This document shows positions 45,625 to 57,423 of a stretch of DNA of 64,000 nt, piece after piece. The notes under the pieces are model-generated. The model worked only from the letters and a program-made list of their open reading frames with translations, did not search any database and was not told where the DNA came from. Origin of the DNA: Molossus alvarezi (taxonomy: Eukaryota > Chordata > Mammalia > Chiroptera > Molossidae); the NCBI GenBank assembly GCA_037176705.1, contig CM073907.1, forward strand, positions 15,035,001-15,099,000. The letters run 5' to 3'. Every line of letters begins with the position of its first letter. Within the stretch, counting starts at the first letter, position 1. A program made the position numbers and the translations under genes.

Positions 45625-45872
45625 TGGCCCTGGCCAGTTTGGCTCAGTGGTTGGAGCGTCGGCCTGCGGTGCAGAGAGACCCGGATTCAGTTCCCGCTAA
45701 GGGCATGTACCTTGGTTGTAGTTTGTCCCCGGCCCTGGTTGGTCGTGCGGGTGGCAGCCACTCGATGTGTCCCTTCACATCGATGTTTCTCTCTCTCTCT
45801 CTTCCTCTCTCTCCCTCTTGCTCTATCTGAACAAAAAATGGAAAAATGTCCTCGGGTGAGGATAAAAAAAAA
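45625..45872 (+). mobile_element. VES-type SINE in unit A
   Basis: GGCCCTGGCCAGTTTGGCTC head and GTCCTCGGGTGAGGATAAAA tail. An A-rich TSD (AAAAAAATTCAAAA) surrounds it near 45609-45622 and 45873-45886. Absent from units B and C. Confidence 0.9.
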
Positions 45873-46267
45873 AAAAAAATTCAAAAAATGGACAAATTTC
45901 TAGAAATACATAATCTCCCAGAACTGTTTAGGGAAGAGATAGAAAACTTGAAAAGACCAATCACAACTAAGAAAATTGAAGATATAACCAAGAATTTTCC
46001 AGCAAACAAAACTCCAGGCTCAGACGGCTTCATTGGGGATTTTTACTGAACATTCAAAGAAATAACACCCATTCTTCTCAAACTAATTCAAAGAATCCAA
46101 GAAGAGGTAACACTTCCAATCACACTTAATGAGGCCAGCATAATCCTAATTCCCAAACCAGATAAAGACACTACAAACAAAAGAAAACTACCCTAATTAA
46201 CACAGATGCTAATATCCTTAACAAAATATTAGCAAATTAAATCCAGCAATATATCAAACAAACACCC

Positions 46268-47164
46268 AAGTGATGGCCTGAGGCCACTTCACCTGCTTAG
46301 GACTCCACCAGCCAGCCCTTTGCTAGTCCCCACAGGAGAGGCCCAAGGAGGGGCCAGTGGCCTGTCTGGAGGGGCTGGTGACACCTGAGTGTGGGAAGCC
46401 TGGTTGGAAGGGCTGGTGACACCAGGGTAGGGGCAGGTGAGTCAGAGGCCCTGGGGACATGCAAAGTGGGGGCAGGGGCATTGGAGGGCTGGTCACACTA
46501 AGGAGCTAGTAGGTGGGTTGGAGTGGCTGGTGACACTGGGGTAGGGGTAGGCGCCACAAACAGGCTGGGGAGACCAGGGAGGGAACAGGTGGGTTGGAGG
46601 GCCTGGTGATACCTGGGAGGGAGAAGAAGGGTTGGAGGGACTGTTGACACCTGGGTAGGGGCAGGTGGGTGGGCTGGGGAGCACAGGGTAGGGAGTGGCC
46701 TTAGTGCCAGGCCACTGGGATCCTACAGGAGGTAGAGCACAGTGCTGGCAAAAGAGAGCACTGAGGTGAAGTCTCCATTCCAGAGGCCCTGGCATTGCTG
46801 AGCACCAACATGACTGGCTGCTGCCTCCAGAACCCGGCTTCAGAACTGCTCATGCAGCCCCTGGCGCAGCAGGTCCTCACAGGGCAGCGACACCGATGGG
46901 AGACCAGGGAGCCAAAGACCAGGCAGAGCAGGGAGCCAAGCACCAGGAAGCTGAAGCACTGGTGGTGCAGAGCCACCCCACCAGGCACAAGCACAAAATG
47001 CTGGCAGGGGACCTCAGCATCTTACCCCGCCAGAGCCATAGCAGAGCCTGTCAAGTTCCCAGCCTGCCCTGTGGCTCCAAGCCCATCCTGGGTCCCGGGG
47101 CCTGCCTCTGTCCCCGAATCTGCTCCCGCCTCTGGTCCCAAACCACCTCACATGCCCCCACACC
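46268..47164 (-). pseudogene. KCNK1: KCNK1-like exon 1 segment with intronic VNTR (copy A)
   Basis: A GC-rich ~0.9-kb block with no L1 similarity. On the minus strand the ATG at 47020 starts MLRSPASILCLCLVGWLCTT-type sequence, followed by FSFLVLGSLLCLVFGSLV, matching the first membrane helix of TWIK-1 (human KCNK1: FGFLVLGYLLYLVFGAVV). Further on lies FTSVLSFASTVL before a GTAGGA donor-like site at 46726-46721. Exon 1 of K2P channels ends in the first-pore GYG codon, as here. About 55 nt of the exon is missing and the frame is broken. The remaining 46268-46720 is a ~35-40-bp VNTR equivalent to the start of intron 1. TWIK-1 is a two-pore-domain plasma-membrane K+ channel; this is a relic. The paralogue assignment is by memory of the family. 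Confidence 0.72.
46330..46700. repeat. GC-rich VNTR (copy A)
   Basis: About eight to ten degenerate units around 'GGGCTGGTGACACCTGGGTAGGGGCAGGTGGGTTGGAG' at 35-45-bp spacing. The same unit is in copy B at 54540-54770. Confidence 0.8.
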
Positions 47165-48177
47165 CAAAATAGAAGGTGAAATAAAAAGAATTCCATGCAA
47201 TAAAAAACAAAAACAAATAAACAACAAAAGCCAAGGGAACATATTATCACCAATCCAGCACTCCAAGAAATGCCACAAGAACTGCTGTAATAAGCAGAAG
47301 AAATAGGAAGAGAAACATAACCATAATAAATGAAGATGGAAATAAATAAGTACACATCAACAATAACCTTAAATGAAAATTGATTAAACATTCTGATCAA
47401 AAGACACAGAGACACTGAAGGGATAAGAAAGCATGACTCATATATATGTTGTTTACAATAGATCCAACTCACAACAAAAGACTCACATAGTTTGAAAGTG
47501 AAAGGATGGAATTTTCCAAGCAAGCAAGCAAAACAACAACAACAACAAAAACAAAAAAAAACAAAACCTGGGGTAGCAATACTTATACTTGATAAATTTA
47601 TCATTCAAAATGAAGGCCATAACTAGAGACAAAGAAGGCCACTACATAACATTGAAAGGATCTATCCAACAGGAACAGGAGAATATAACCTTAGTAAACA
47701 TATATGCAACCAATAAAGAAGTACAGATACTTTGTAAAACTTCAGAAGGACTTCAAGAAGAAATAAAAAGCAACACAATCATAGCAGGAGATTTCAACAC
47801 CCCCTGACATCACTGAATTGATCATCAAGACAAAAATTTAACAATGAATCAGAAACTTTAAACTATGTACTAGATCAAATGGATTTAATAAATATCTACA
47901 TAGAATTAAACCACAAAACTGCATAATTCACATTCTTCTCAAGTGCACAGGGAACATACTCAAAGACAGACCACACGTTAGGACACAAAGTAAGTATCTA
48001 CAAGTTCAAGAAGATTAAAAAAAAAAATAGAGCATCTTCTCAGATCACAATGGCATAAGAGTAGCAATTAATTACAATGAAAGCACTCCAACACAAGGAA
48101 GATAAATATTATGTTATTAAACAATGAATGGGTTACCAAGGAGATCAATGAAAAAGATTTAAAACTTCCTGGAAACC

Positions 48178-48420
48178 TCCCTGACTGGTTTGACTCAACG
48201 AAAGTCAGCCTGTGGACCAGAGAGTCCTGGGTTTGGTTCCCACTAAGGGCACATGCTTCAGTTGTATTTAGTCTCCAATCTTGTGTGGGGTCATGTGCAT
48301 GGCAACCAGTCGATAAGTCTCTCTCACATCGATGTTTTTCTCTCTTTATTTCTCTCTTCCTCCTACTCTATCTGAAGATAACTGCAAAACTGACCTCAGG
48401 TGAGGATACAAAAAGAAGAA
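48178..48420 (+). mobile_element. Old, diverged VES-type SINE (shared with unit B)
   Basis: CCCTGACTGGTTTGACTCAA…CTCAGGTGAGGATACAAAAA. Same L1 position and same sequence oddities as the SINE at 56288 (for example 'GTTGTATTTAGTC'), so the two are copies made by duplication, not separate insertions. Confidence 0.85.
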
Positions 48421-50432
48421 AAAGAAAAAGTTCCTGGAGAACAATAAAAATGAAAACACAACACAACAACACAAAAATCTGTGGGATGCAGCAAAAGCAG
48501 TCCTGAGAGGACAATTCATAGCACTACATGCCTACTTCCAAAAACAGAAAACTTTCAATTCAATATCTAACCCTACAAGTTAAAGAACAAGAATGTAAAG
48601 AAAAACAAAAATCCAGAGCAAGTAGAAGTAAATACATAAAAAAGTCAGAGTGACAATAAATGACATAGAACCTAAAAAACAATTCAAAAGAACAATGAAA
48701 CAAAGAGCTGGTTCCTTAAAAAAAATAAATAAACAAGATTCATGGACCCTTAGCCAGACTCACCAGGAAAAAAAGAGAAAGGATCCAAATAAAGAAAATC
48801 AGATAAAAAAGAGGAGAAGTAACAACTGACACCACAAAAATCAGGATTGTTTTAAAATGATATGAACAATTAAATGCCAACAAATTGGTCATTATAGGAC
48901 AAACTGACAATTTTTTAGAATCATACAGTCTTCCAAAACTGAACCAGAAAGAGACAGAAAACTTGAACAGACTAATAAAAACTAAGGAAATTGAAAATGT
49001 AATCAAGAAATCCCAACAAACAAAAGCTTGGGCATGGATGTCTTTACAGAGAAGTTTTATTGAACATTCAAAGAATAATTAACCCCCATTTTTCACAAAC
49101 TATTCCCAAAAATTTTAAGAAGAAGGGGCACTTCCAAAGTAGATTTATGAGGCCAGCATAATTCTAATTATAAAACCAGATAAAGGCACCACAAAGAAAG
49201 AAATGTACAGGCTACTATACCTGATAAACATAGATGCCAAAATCCTTAACAAAATATTAAGTAATTGTATCCAGCAATACCATAATAGAAGTTATAAACC
49301 TTGACCAAGTCAGATACATTCCAGGGATGCATGGCTGGTACAATATGTGCAAATCAATAAGTGTCGTACATCATATAAACAAAATGAAAGATAAAAATCA
49401 TATGATCATATCAATAAATACTGAAAAGTCTTTTAACAAAATTCAGCACTTATTTCTGATCAAAACACTCAGCTATGTAGGAATAGAAAAATCATATCTC
49501 AACATATATGAAAAACCTACAGACAATATAATACTCAGTGGGCAAATACTAAAAGCATTATCCTTAATAACAAAGTCAAGACAGGAATGGCCACTCTTGC
49601 AACTTTTAGTTACCATAGTGCTGGAAGTCTGAGTCAAAGCAATTAAATAAGAAGAAAAAGTAAAAGAGATCTGGATTGGAAAGAAGGAAGTGAAACTGGA
49701 TTACAGTACCAGATATCAGGTTATACTACAAAGTCATTGTAATCAAAATAGCCTGCTACTGGCACAAGAATAGGCATGTAGATAAATGAAACAGAACAGA
49801 GAATCCAGAAATTAACCCAAGACAGAATGATCAATTAAAATTTGACAAAGGTCTCTAGAGCACAAAATTGGGTAAAGACAGCCCATTTAATCAATGGTAT
49901 TTAGAAAATTGGACAGCTACATGCAAAAAAAACAAAAAACAAACAAACAAAAAAAAAAACGAAAGTAGACCAACAACTTACACCATACAAAAAAATAGTC
50001 AAAATGGATAAAAAACTTAAATGTTACTTGTGAATCCATAAAACTCCAGAAAGAAAATGCAGGCATCAAAATCTCAAACATCACAGGCAACAGAAATTTT
50101 ACCAATGCACTGCCTAGGGCAAGAGAAACAAAACAAAACAAAAATAAATAAATAAATAAACACAAAAACCTTATGCATCAACATAAAAACCTTCTGGACA
50201 GCAAAAGAAACAAGCATCAAGATAAAAAGGCCACCCACTTTATGGGAGAGCATAATTGCCAATTATAACATCAAATAAGGGACTAATTTCCAAAATATAT
50301 AGAGTGCCCATACAAGTCAACAAAAGGAAGACAAACAATTCAAATAAAAGTGGGCAGGGGACCTATATAGACACCTCTGCAAACAGGACATACATTTGGC
50401 CAAGACACACATAAAAAAATACTCAATGTTAA

Positions 50433-50562
50433 GCAGGCCGGTTTGGCTCAGCAATTAGATCATCATCCTGTGGTCCGGAAAGACCTGGGTTCAGTTCCCG
50501 CTAAGAGCACGTACCTTGTTTGCAGTTTGTCCCGGGCCCTGGTTGGTTGTGCGGGTGGCACA
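50433..50562 (+). mobile_element. 3'-truncated VES-type SINE
   Basis: AGGCCGGTTTGGCTCAGCAA through GGTTGTGCGGGTGGCA, then it jumps into the L1 3'UTR (CAACTTATATGCATGTATG). The SINE 3' half and the L1 ORF2 tail are lost together, so a deletion joined them. Confidence 0.85.
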
Positions 50563-50700
50563 ACTTATATGCATGTATGAAAACTGATGGACACAGACAA
50601 CAAAGCTGGGTATGGAGTAAAGGGGATAGGGAGGAGGGTGTCAATGAAGAAAAAAAGGAGAAATGTCTATAACAAAAATAAATTAATAAAAAATATTTAA

Positions 50701-51023
50701 ATAATGAATAGGATGAAAATAAATGGAAAGGGCAATAAGGTCAAACAGAGCAGAGAGATTGGTTAAGTAATCAGGAAAGGAGAGGTATATGTTAGAACCT
50801 TCATCACACTGTATCCCGTTTTACTCTTCATAGCTAGCTTTTGTCACCATCTGATATAATTTTTGTTAACTGCCTGTTTCTCCCCCACTAGAATGCAAGC
50901 TCCATTTGAGTGGGAATTGTTGTCTGTTTTGTTCTGTTACATCCCCAAAACCTGGAATATAGTCAGCAGTCATTTTTGTTCAATGAATGAATAAACCAGG
51001 TACCTTAAGACTTAGGAAAACAG
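50701..51023 (+). repeat. Array spacer with L2 fragment (copy 1)
   Basis: Non-L1 sequence of ~320 bp (GGAAAGGGCAATAAGGTCAA …). From about 50868 it reads like the 3' end of an ancient L2 LINE (CCCACTAGAATGCAAGCTCC … GTTCAATGAATGAATAAA). The same spacer recurs at 57106 and 63208. Confidence 0.85.
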
Positions 51024-54000
51024 ATTACAAAATGGTGGCAGAGTGAATGGAAGCTACACAGACCATTTCCCAGGACAAACTGTATTACAACAAAAATAAA
51101 GACAAATCATCAGAAAAATGCAACAGAAAAGCAGCTTGAAGAATCACATAACCAGGAACACTGACTCAGTTTTCGTACACTAGCGGAGATGCAAGAGGGT
51201 GGCTGGGAGCCCACTGTAGGCAGCAGCCTTAGCTGGGAGAAGAGGCCTTAGTTGTGACCAACGCCCTCGGGATAAACTCCCAGGCAGCTGCACAGCACAG
51301 AGCTGGGACAGAGGTTCAAAAAGCCACATCACTTCACTTGGGCTCTGGCAAAGGGTGGACAGACTGGAATGGAACTGTGTGGGGACACTCAGGATATGGA
51401 GGGTGCTCAGAGCTTTTGCTGAGTGCAGCGATGCAAAACTGTGGTCATCTTATTCTTTCCAAGGGCCCTGGGGAGAGGTGGCCCCTCCCTCAGAGATTAA
51501 ATCCCACAAGGTGGCCATTGAAATGCTCATTGAGGCCCATTAACAACCAACATATGCCCCACCCTCAGGAAATCCCCTTTTGCTGAGCACCAGAGGGAGT
51601 TTTTCATTCAACTGAGAAGTCAAGGTTCTTTAGGCAACAGCTACTCATATCCTCCAGGCAAAAAGCTAGAGGATAACTGTGCCATTCCCTTGGCTAGCAA
51701 CTTTAACCAGGAAAGTAAGACTCACAGTGGTGTGTAACGTGTGTTCACCCTGGCTCAACCAAACCCAGGAGAAGGAACCAAAAACAACAGAATACCAACA
51801 ACGACAAGGAAATATTGGTAGGCTCTGAAGCGCACTGTGATAGCCAAAATGATGAAACACAGAAACAAAAGCAAAATGAAAGAACAAGAGACCTCTACTG
51901 AAGAGGAGATAAATGAACTTCAGTTAAGCAAGTAAACAGAGCTAGAACTCAGAGGTGGATCTTGAGGAAGTTCAACAGCATGTGTAAAGACATGAGCACC
52001 ATGAGTAAAAACATAGAAATGTTGAAATCAAATAGTGGAAATTAAAAACCACCAAGAAGAAATGAAGAATGACATATCAGAAATAAAGAACACACTGGAA
52101 GGTCTACATGGCAGAGTAGAGGAATCTGAGGACCGGATCAATGAATTAGAAGATAGGTTAGAAAAAAATCAACCAATCAGAAAACCAAAAGGAAAAAACA
52201 ATTGAAAAACAGGAAGATAATTTAAGAGAACGGTGGGAACAGGAAACATAATACATTCACATCATAGGAGTACCTGAAGAGGAAAATGAGCAAGGATTAG
52301 AGAATATATTTGGAGAAATAGTGACAGAAAAAAACTTCCCTAATTTGGTGAAAGAAAAAGGCATTCAAGTTCAAGAAGCATAGAGAGCCCCAAGTAAGAA
52401 GAACCCAAACAAGCCCACACCAACACATATACTAATCAAAATGCCAAAAATTAAAGACAAGGAGAGAATCCTAAAGGCAGGAAGAGATACCAACAGGTTA
52501 CATACAACAAAATCCCCATAAGGCTTTTAGCTGACTTCTCAACAGAAACACTACAGGCCAGAAGGAAATGGCATGAGGTAATCAAGGTCATGAAAAACAA
52601 GGATCTGAATCCAAGACTACTCTACCCAGAAAGGCTATCATTCAAAATACAAGGTCAAATAAAGAGCTTCCCAGACAAAAAAAGGCTAAAGGAATATATA
52701 AGCACTACACCAGCATTGCAAGAAATGTTAAAAGGACTACTGTAATCAGTAGAAGAAATAGGAAGAAAAATATAACCACACTAAACAAAAATGGCAAAAA
52801 AACAAGTACATATCAATAATCACCTTAAATGTAAATGGACTGAATGCTCCGATAAAGAGACACAGAGTAGGTGATTGGATAAGAAAGCATGTCTCATCTA
52901 TATGTTGTTTACAAGAGTCCCACCTCACAACAAAAGACTCACATAGGTTGAAAGTAAAGGGATGAAAAAAAATCTTCCAAGCAAATGGAAAGAAAAAAAA
53001 AAGCTTGGTATCAATACTCATAACTTATAAAATAGATTTCAAAATGAAGGCCATAACTAGAGACAAAGAAGGCCACTACATAATATTGAAAGGATCTATC
53101 CAATAGGAAGATATAACCTTAATGAACATATATGCACCCAGGATACAAGCATCAAAATATATTAAACATCTTCTGGAGGACTTCAAAGGAGAAATCGATA
53201 GCAATACAATCATAGCAGGGGACTTCAACACCCCGCTGACATCACTGGATAGATCCTCTAGACAAAAAATTAGCCAGGTAAAGAGACTCTAAATGAAATA
53301 CTAGACCAAATGGATTTAATAGATATCTACAGCGAATTACACCCCATAACTACAGAATTCACATTCTTCTCATGTGCACACGGGATATTCTCAAAGAGAG
53401 ACAATATGTTAGGACACAAAATAAGTCTCTATAAGTTCAAGAAGACTGAAATCATATCAAGCATCTTCTCAGATCACAATGGCATGAAACTAGAAATCAA
53501 TTTCAACAAGAACATGCAAAGACATTTGAACAAATGGAAGATAAGTAGCATGTTATTAAACAATGAATGTGTTACTAAAAAGATCAAAGAAGACATTAAA
53601 AACTTCCTGGAAACCAATGAAAATGAAGACACAACAACACAAAATCTATGGAATGCAGCAAAATTAGTTCTGAGGGGGAAGATCATAGCACTACAGGCCT
53701 ACCTCAAAAAACAAGAAAAATCTCTAATAGTTTATCTAATCTCACAATTTAAAGAACTAGAGAGCAAACAAAAAGAAAACCCCAGAGAAAGTAGAAGGTA
53801 GGAGATAGTAAAGATCAGAGCAGAAATAAACAACATAGAGGCCAAAAAAAAAAACAATTCAAAGGGTCTATGAAACAAAGAGCTGGTTTTTCTAAACAAT
53901 AAACAAGATTGATAAACACTTAGCTAGACCCACCAAGAAACAAAGAGAGAGAACCCAAATACACAAAATCAGAAATAAAAGAGGAGAAGTAACAACTGAC

Positions 54001-54469
54001 ACCACAGAAATACAAAAGATTGTTAACAACTACTATTAAAAATCATATGCAACAAATTTGACAATCATATGACAATCTAAGCAAAATGGACAAATTTCTA
54101 GAAACACATAGTCTCCAAAAACTGGACCAAGAAGAGATAGAAAATTTGAACAGACCAATCACAACAAAAAAAAAATGAAGATGTAATTAAGACTCTCCCA
54201 GCAAAGAAAAGCTCAGGCTTGGACGGCTTCACGGGGGAGTTTTACTGAACATTCAAATAACACCCATTCTGCTCAAACTATTTCAAAAAATCCAAGAAGA
54301 CACAACACTTCCGAATACACTTTCTGAGGCCAGCATAATGGTAATTCCCAAACCAGATAAAGAAACTACAAACAAAAAATAAACCTACAGGGCAATATCC
54401 CTGATTATCACAGATGCCAAAATTCTTAACAAAATATTAGCAAATGAAATCCACCAATATGTCAAACAC
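51024..54469 (+). mobile_element. Array unit B, first L1 part (5'UTR to mid ORF2)
   Basis: 5' end ATTACAAAATGGTGGCAGAG, 5'UTR to about 51848, ORF1 51849-52702 (stops), ORF2 from 52792 to about 54469. Encodes the L1 endonuclease tail ([20 protein letters not shown], 53310-53801). Broken at the same RT position as unit A by the KCNK1-like segment. Confidence 0.9.
51849..52702 (+). pseudogene. L1 ORF1 relic (unit B)
   Basis: ATG near 51849 (MMKHRNKSKMKEQETSTEEEINEL…). The coiled-coil and RRM-region homology to the other ORF1s is clear at the nucleotide level, but small indels break the frame. It ends shortly before the ORF2 start. Confidence 0.82.
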
Positions 54470-55311
54470 CCAAGTGAGATCCTGAGGCCACTTCACCAGC
54501 TTTGGACTCCACCAGCCTGCCCTTTGTGAGTCCCCACAGGAGATGCCCAGGGAGGGGCCGGTGGCAAGGCTGGAGAAGCTGGTGACACCAGAGTGGTGGC
54601 AGGCATCGCGGAGGGGCTGGGGACACACGGGTGGAGGCAGAAGGGATGGTGGGCTGGGGACACGCGAGGTGGAGGCAGGGAGTGCAGAGTGGCTGGTGAC
54701 AACAGTGGGGCAGGCGGGTCGAAGGGGCTGGTGTCACTGGAATGGGGCAGGTAAGGCAGAGGGGGTTTGAGGAGTGCAAGGGGGGGAGGAGGGAGTGGCC
54801 ATGGTGGCAGGCCACTGGGATTCTACCTGAGGTGGAGAGCACGGTGCTGGCGAAGGAGAGTATGGAGGTGAAGTCCAGGTTTCAGTGGCCTGAGGTGTTG
54901 CTGAGCACTGACACACCCTGGCTGCTGCCTTCAGCACCTGGCCCAGGACCTGCTGGAGCTGTGGCTCAGACAGGCACTCACGGTCCGGGAGGTTCCGCTT
55001 CAGATTGTGCAGCTGCTGGCACAGCAGGTCCTCACAGGGCAACACCACTGACGGGAGACCACGATGCTGAAGACCAGGCCAAGTAAGCAGCCAAGCACCA
55101 GAAAGCCAAAGCACAGGTGAAGCGGGGCCACCCCACCAAATGCACGCACAAAATGCCATCAGGGGACCTCAGCATCTTCCCGCACCAGACACTGAGTAGA
55201 GCCTGCCAAGTAGCTAGCTTGCCCCCTGTCTCCAATCCCGCCCTGGGTCACTGTGCCTGTCTATGTCCTCGCCCCCACCTACACCCGCCTCATCTCCCAT
55301 GCCCCCTCAGC
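54470..55311 (-). pseudogene. KCNK1: KCNK1-like exon 1 segment with intronic VNTR (copy B)
   Basis: Better preserved than copy A. On the minus strand the ATG at 55175 begins MLRSPDGILCVHLVGWPRF (human KCNK1 begins MLQSLAGSSCVRLVERHRS). It continues in shifting frames through the first helix, then PCEDLLCQQLHNLKRN, CLSEPQLQQVLGQVLKAA and SVLSNTSGHWNLDFTSILSF / ASTVLSTS. These follow TWIK-1 residues ~1-118 in order, including the cap and first pore helix. The exon ends at 54827 with donor GTAGAA (54826-54821), in the K2P phase where an intron splits the first GYG Gly codon. Exon length 349 nt against ~355 expected. Upstream (55176-55311) is a GC-rich 5'UTR-like stretch; downstream is the VNTR. 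Frameshifts make it inactive. A related K2P gene is the main alternative. Confidence 0.75.
54540..54770. repeat. GC-rich VNTR (copy B)
   Basis: About six units of a GGCTGG(T/G)GACACnnGnGTGGnGGCAG-type motif with 35-45-bp spacing, in the intron-side part of the KCNK1-like segment. Confidence 0.78.
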
Positions 55312-57105
55312 CAAAATAGAATGTGAAATAAAAAGCATTCCATGCAAATAAAAACCAAAAACAAATAAGCAACAAAAGCCAAGGGAACGTATTAGCACCA
55401 ATCCAGCACTCCAAGAAATGCCAAAAGAACTGCTGTAATAAGCAGAAGAAATAGGAAGAGAAACATAACCATAATAAATAAAGATGGCAATAAACAAGCA
55501 CACACCAATAATAACCTTAAAAGTAAATTGATTAAACACTCTGATCAAAAGACACAGAGACACTGAATGGATAAGGAAGCATGACTCATATATATGTTGT
55601 TTACAATCGATCCAACTCACAAAAAAGACTAACATAGTTTGTAAGTGAAAGGCTGGAATTTTCCAAGCAAGCTGAAAACAAAAACAAACAAAAAAACCTG
55701 GGGTAGCAATACTTATATTTGATAAAATATACTTCAACTGGAGACAAGGAAGAACACTACATAACATTAAAAGATCTATCCAACAGAAACAGGAGAATAT
55801 AACCTTAGTAAACATATATGCAACCAACAAAGGAGTACAGATACTTTGTAAAACTTCTGGAGGACTTCAAAGAAGAAATAAAATGCAACACAATTATAGC
55901 AAGAGACTTCAACACCCTGCTGACATCACTGAAGTGATCATCTAGACAAAAATTTAACAATGAATCAGAGACTTTAAATTATGTACGCGATCAAATGGAT
56001 TTAATAAATATCTACATAGAATTACACCACAAAACTGCTTAATTCACATTCTTCTCAAGTGCACAGGGGACATCCTCAAAGACAGACCACACGTTAAAAC
56101 ACAAAGTAAGTCTCTACAAGTTCAAGAACATTGAAAAAACAAATAGAGCATCTTCTCAGATCACAATGGCATAAAAGTAGCAGTTAATTACAATGAAAAC
56201 ACTCCAACACAAGCAGGCTAAATAGTATGTTATTAAACAATGAATGGGTTACCAAGGAGATCAAGGAAGACACTTAAAACTTCCTGGACACCTCCCTGAC
56301 TGGTTTGAATCCTCAGTTAGAATATTGGCCTGTGGACCAGAGAGACCTGGGTTTGGTTCCCGCTAAGGGCATGTGCTTCAGTTGTATTTAGTCTTCAACT
56401 TTATCTGGGGTCATGTGCATGGCAACCAGTCAATAATTCTCTCTCACATCGATTTTTTTTTTTTTTTTTTCCTCTCTCTCTTTATTTCTCTCTTCCTCCT
56501 ACTCTATCTGAAAATAAATGCAAAATTGTCCTCAGGTGAGGATACAAAAAGAATAAAGAAAAAATTCTTGGAGAAAAATGACAATAAAAATACAACACAA
56601 AATCTGTGGGATGCAGCAAAAGGAGTCCTGAGAAGACAGTTCATAGCACTACAGGTCTAGTTCCAAAATCAGAAAATTTCTAATTGATTATCTAACCCTA
56701 CAAGTTAAAGAAATAGAATGTAAAAAAAAAAAAAAAATCCAGAGCAAGTAGAAGTAAATAAATAGAAAAAGTCAGAGTGAAAATAAATGACATAGAAACT
56801 AAAAAACAATTCAAAAGATCATTGAAACAAAGAGCTAGTTCTTTAAAAAAATAAACAAGATTGATGGACCCTTAGCCAGACTCACCAAAAAACAAAGAGA
56901 AAGGATCCAAATAAACAAAATCAGATAAAAAAGAGAAGTATCAACTGACACCACAGAAATACAGGATTGTTTTAAAATGCTATGAACAATTATATGCCAA
57001 CAAATTGGTCGATATAGGAGAAACTGACAAATTTCTAGAATCATAGAGTCTCCCAAATCTGAACATTTATAACAAAAATAAATTGAAAAGGAAATTATTT
57101 TTAAA
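55312..57105 (+). mobile_element. Array unit B, second L1 part
   Basis: Restarts in the ORF1 C terminus (AAAATAGAATGTGAAATAAA), followed by the ORF2 start region. The old SINE (56288-56545) occupies the same site as in unit A. ORF2 runs to about 57060, then jumps to the L1 tail (ATAACAAAAATAAATTG). Shorter than in unit A: the RT and C-terminal parts are deleted. Confidence 0.88.
56288..56545 (+). mobile_element. Old, diverged VES-type SINE (unit B copy)
   Basis: CTCCCTGACTGGTTTGAATC … GTCCTCAGGTGAGGATAC, in the same L1 context as 48178-48420. Contains an extra T-run near 56453-56470. Confidence 0.85.
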
Positions 57106-57423
57106 AATGTATAAGATGAGAATAAATGGAAAGGGCAATAAGGTCAAACAGAGCAGATAGAATGGTTAAGTAATCAGGGAAGGTGAAGTATATGTTAGAA
57201 TTTTCATCACACTGTATCCCATTTTTCACTTCATAGATTTTGTCACCATCTGATATGATTTTTGTTAACTGCCTGTTTCTCCCCCACTAGAAAGCAAGCT
57301 CCATTTGAGTGGAAATGTTTGTCTGTTTTGTTCTCTGTTACATCCCCAACACCTGGTATATAGTCAGCAGTCATTTTTGTTCTATGAGTGAATAAAGCAG
57401 GTATCTTAAGAGTTAGGATAAGA
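57106..57423 (+). repeat. Array spacer with L2 fragment (copy 2)
   Basis: Same ~320-bp spacer as 50701-51023 (AATAAATGGAAAGGGCAATA …; L2-like part near 57262-57395), ending directly at the next L1 5' end. Confidence 0.86.

Larger units (their letters stand above)
43301..46267 (+). mobile_element. Array unit A, first L1 part (5'UTR to mid ORF2)
   Basis: 5' end AAAAAATGACAGTGGAACAAATGG, 5'UTR to 44137, ORF1 region 44138-44981 (many stops), ORF2 from about 45066. About 0.6 kb of the endonuclease is deleted near 45240-45250, where '…GTAGGAAGTGAAGAGATGG' joins 'AAAACTAGAAATG'. A SINE lies at 45625. The L1 stops within the RT region at about 46267, where the KCNK1-like segment begins. It is the most decayed of the array L1s. 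Confidence 0.88.
47165..50700 (+). mobile_element. Array unit A, second L1 part (ORF1 end to 3' end)
   Basis: Resumes in ORF1 C-terminal sequence (AAAATAGAAGGTGAAATAAA). ORF2 starts near 47335, with endonuclease, RT fragments and a 3'UTR. An old SINE is at 48178-48420 and a truncated SINE at 50433-50562. Part of the RT region is deleted near 49695 and the C-terminal tail is deleted at the truncated SINE. Tail …AACAAAAATAAATTAATAAA at 50670-50690. Confidence 0.88.

Noticed and set aside
54827..55175. Functional potassium-channel gene
   Set aside because: Only exon 1 is present, with several frameshifts and no second pore exon; it is embedded antisense in an L1.
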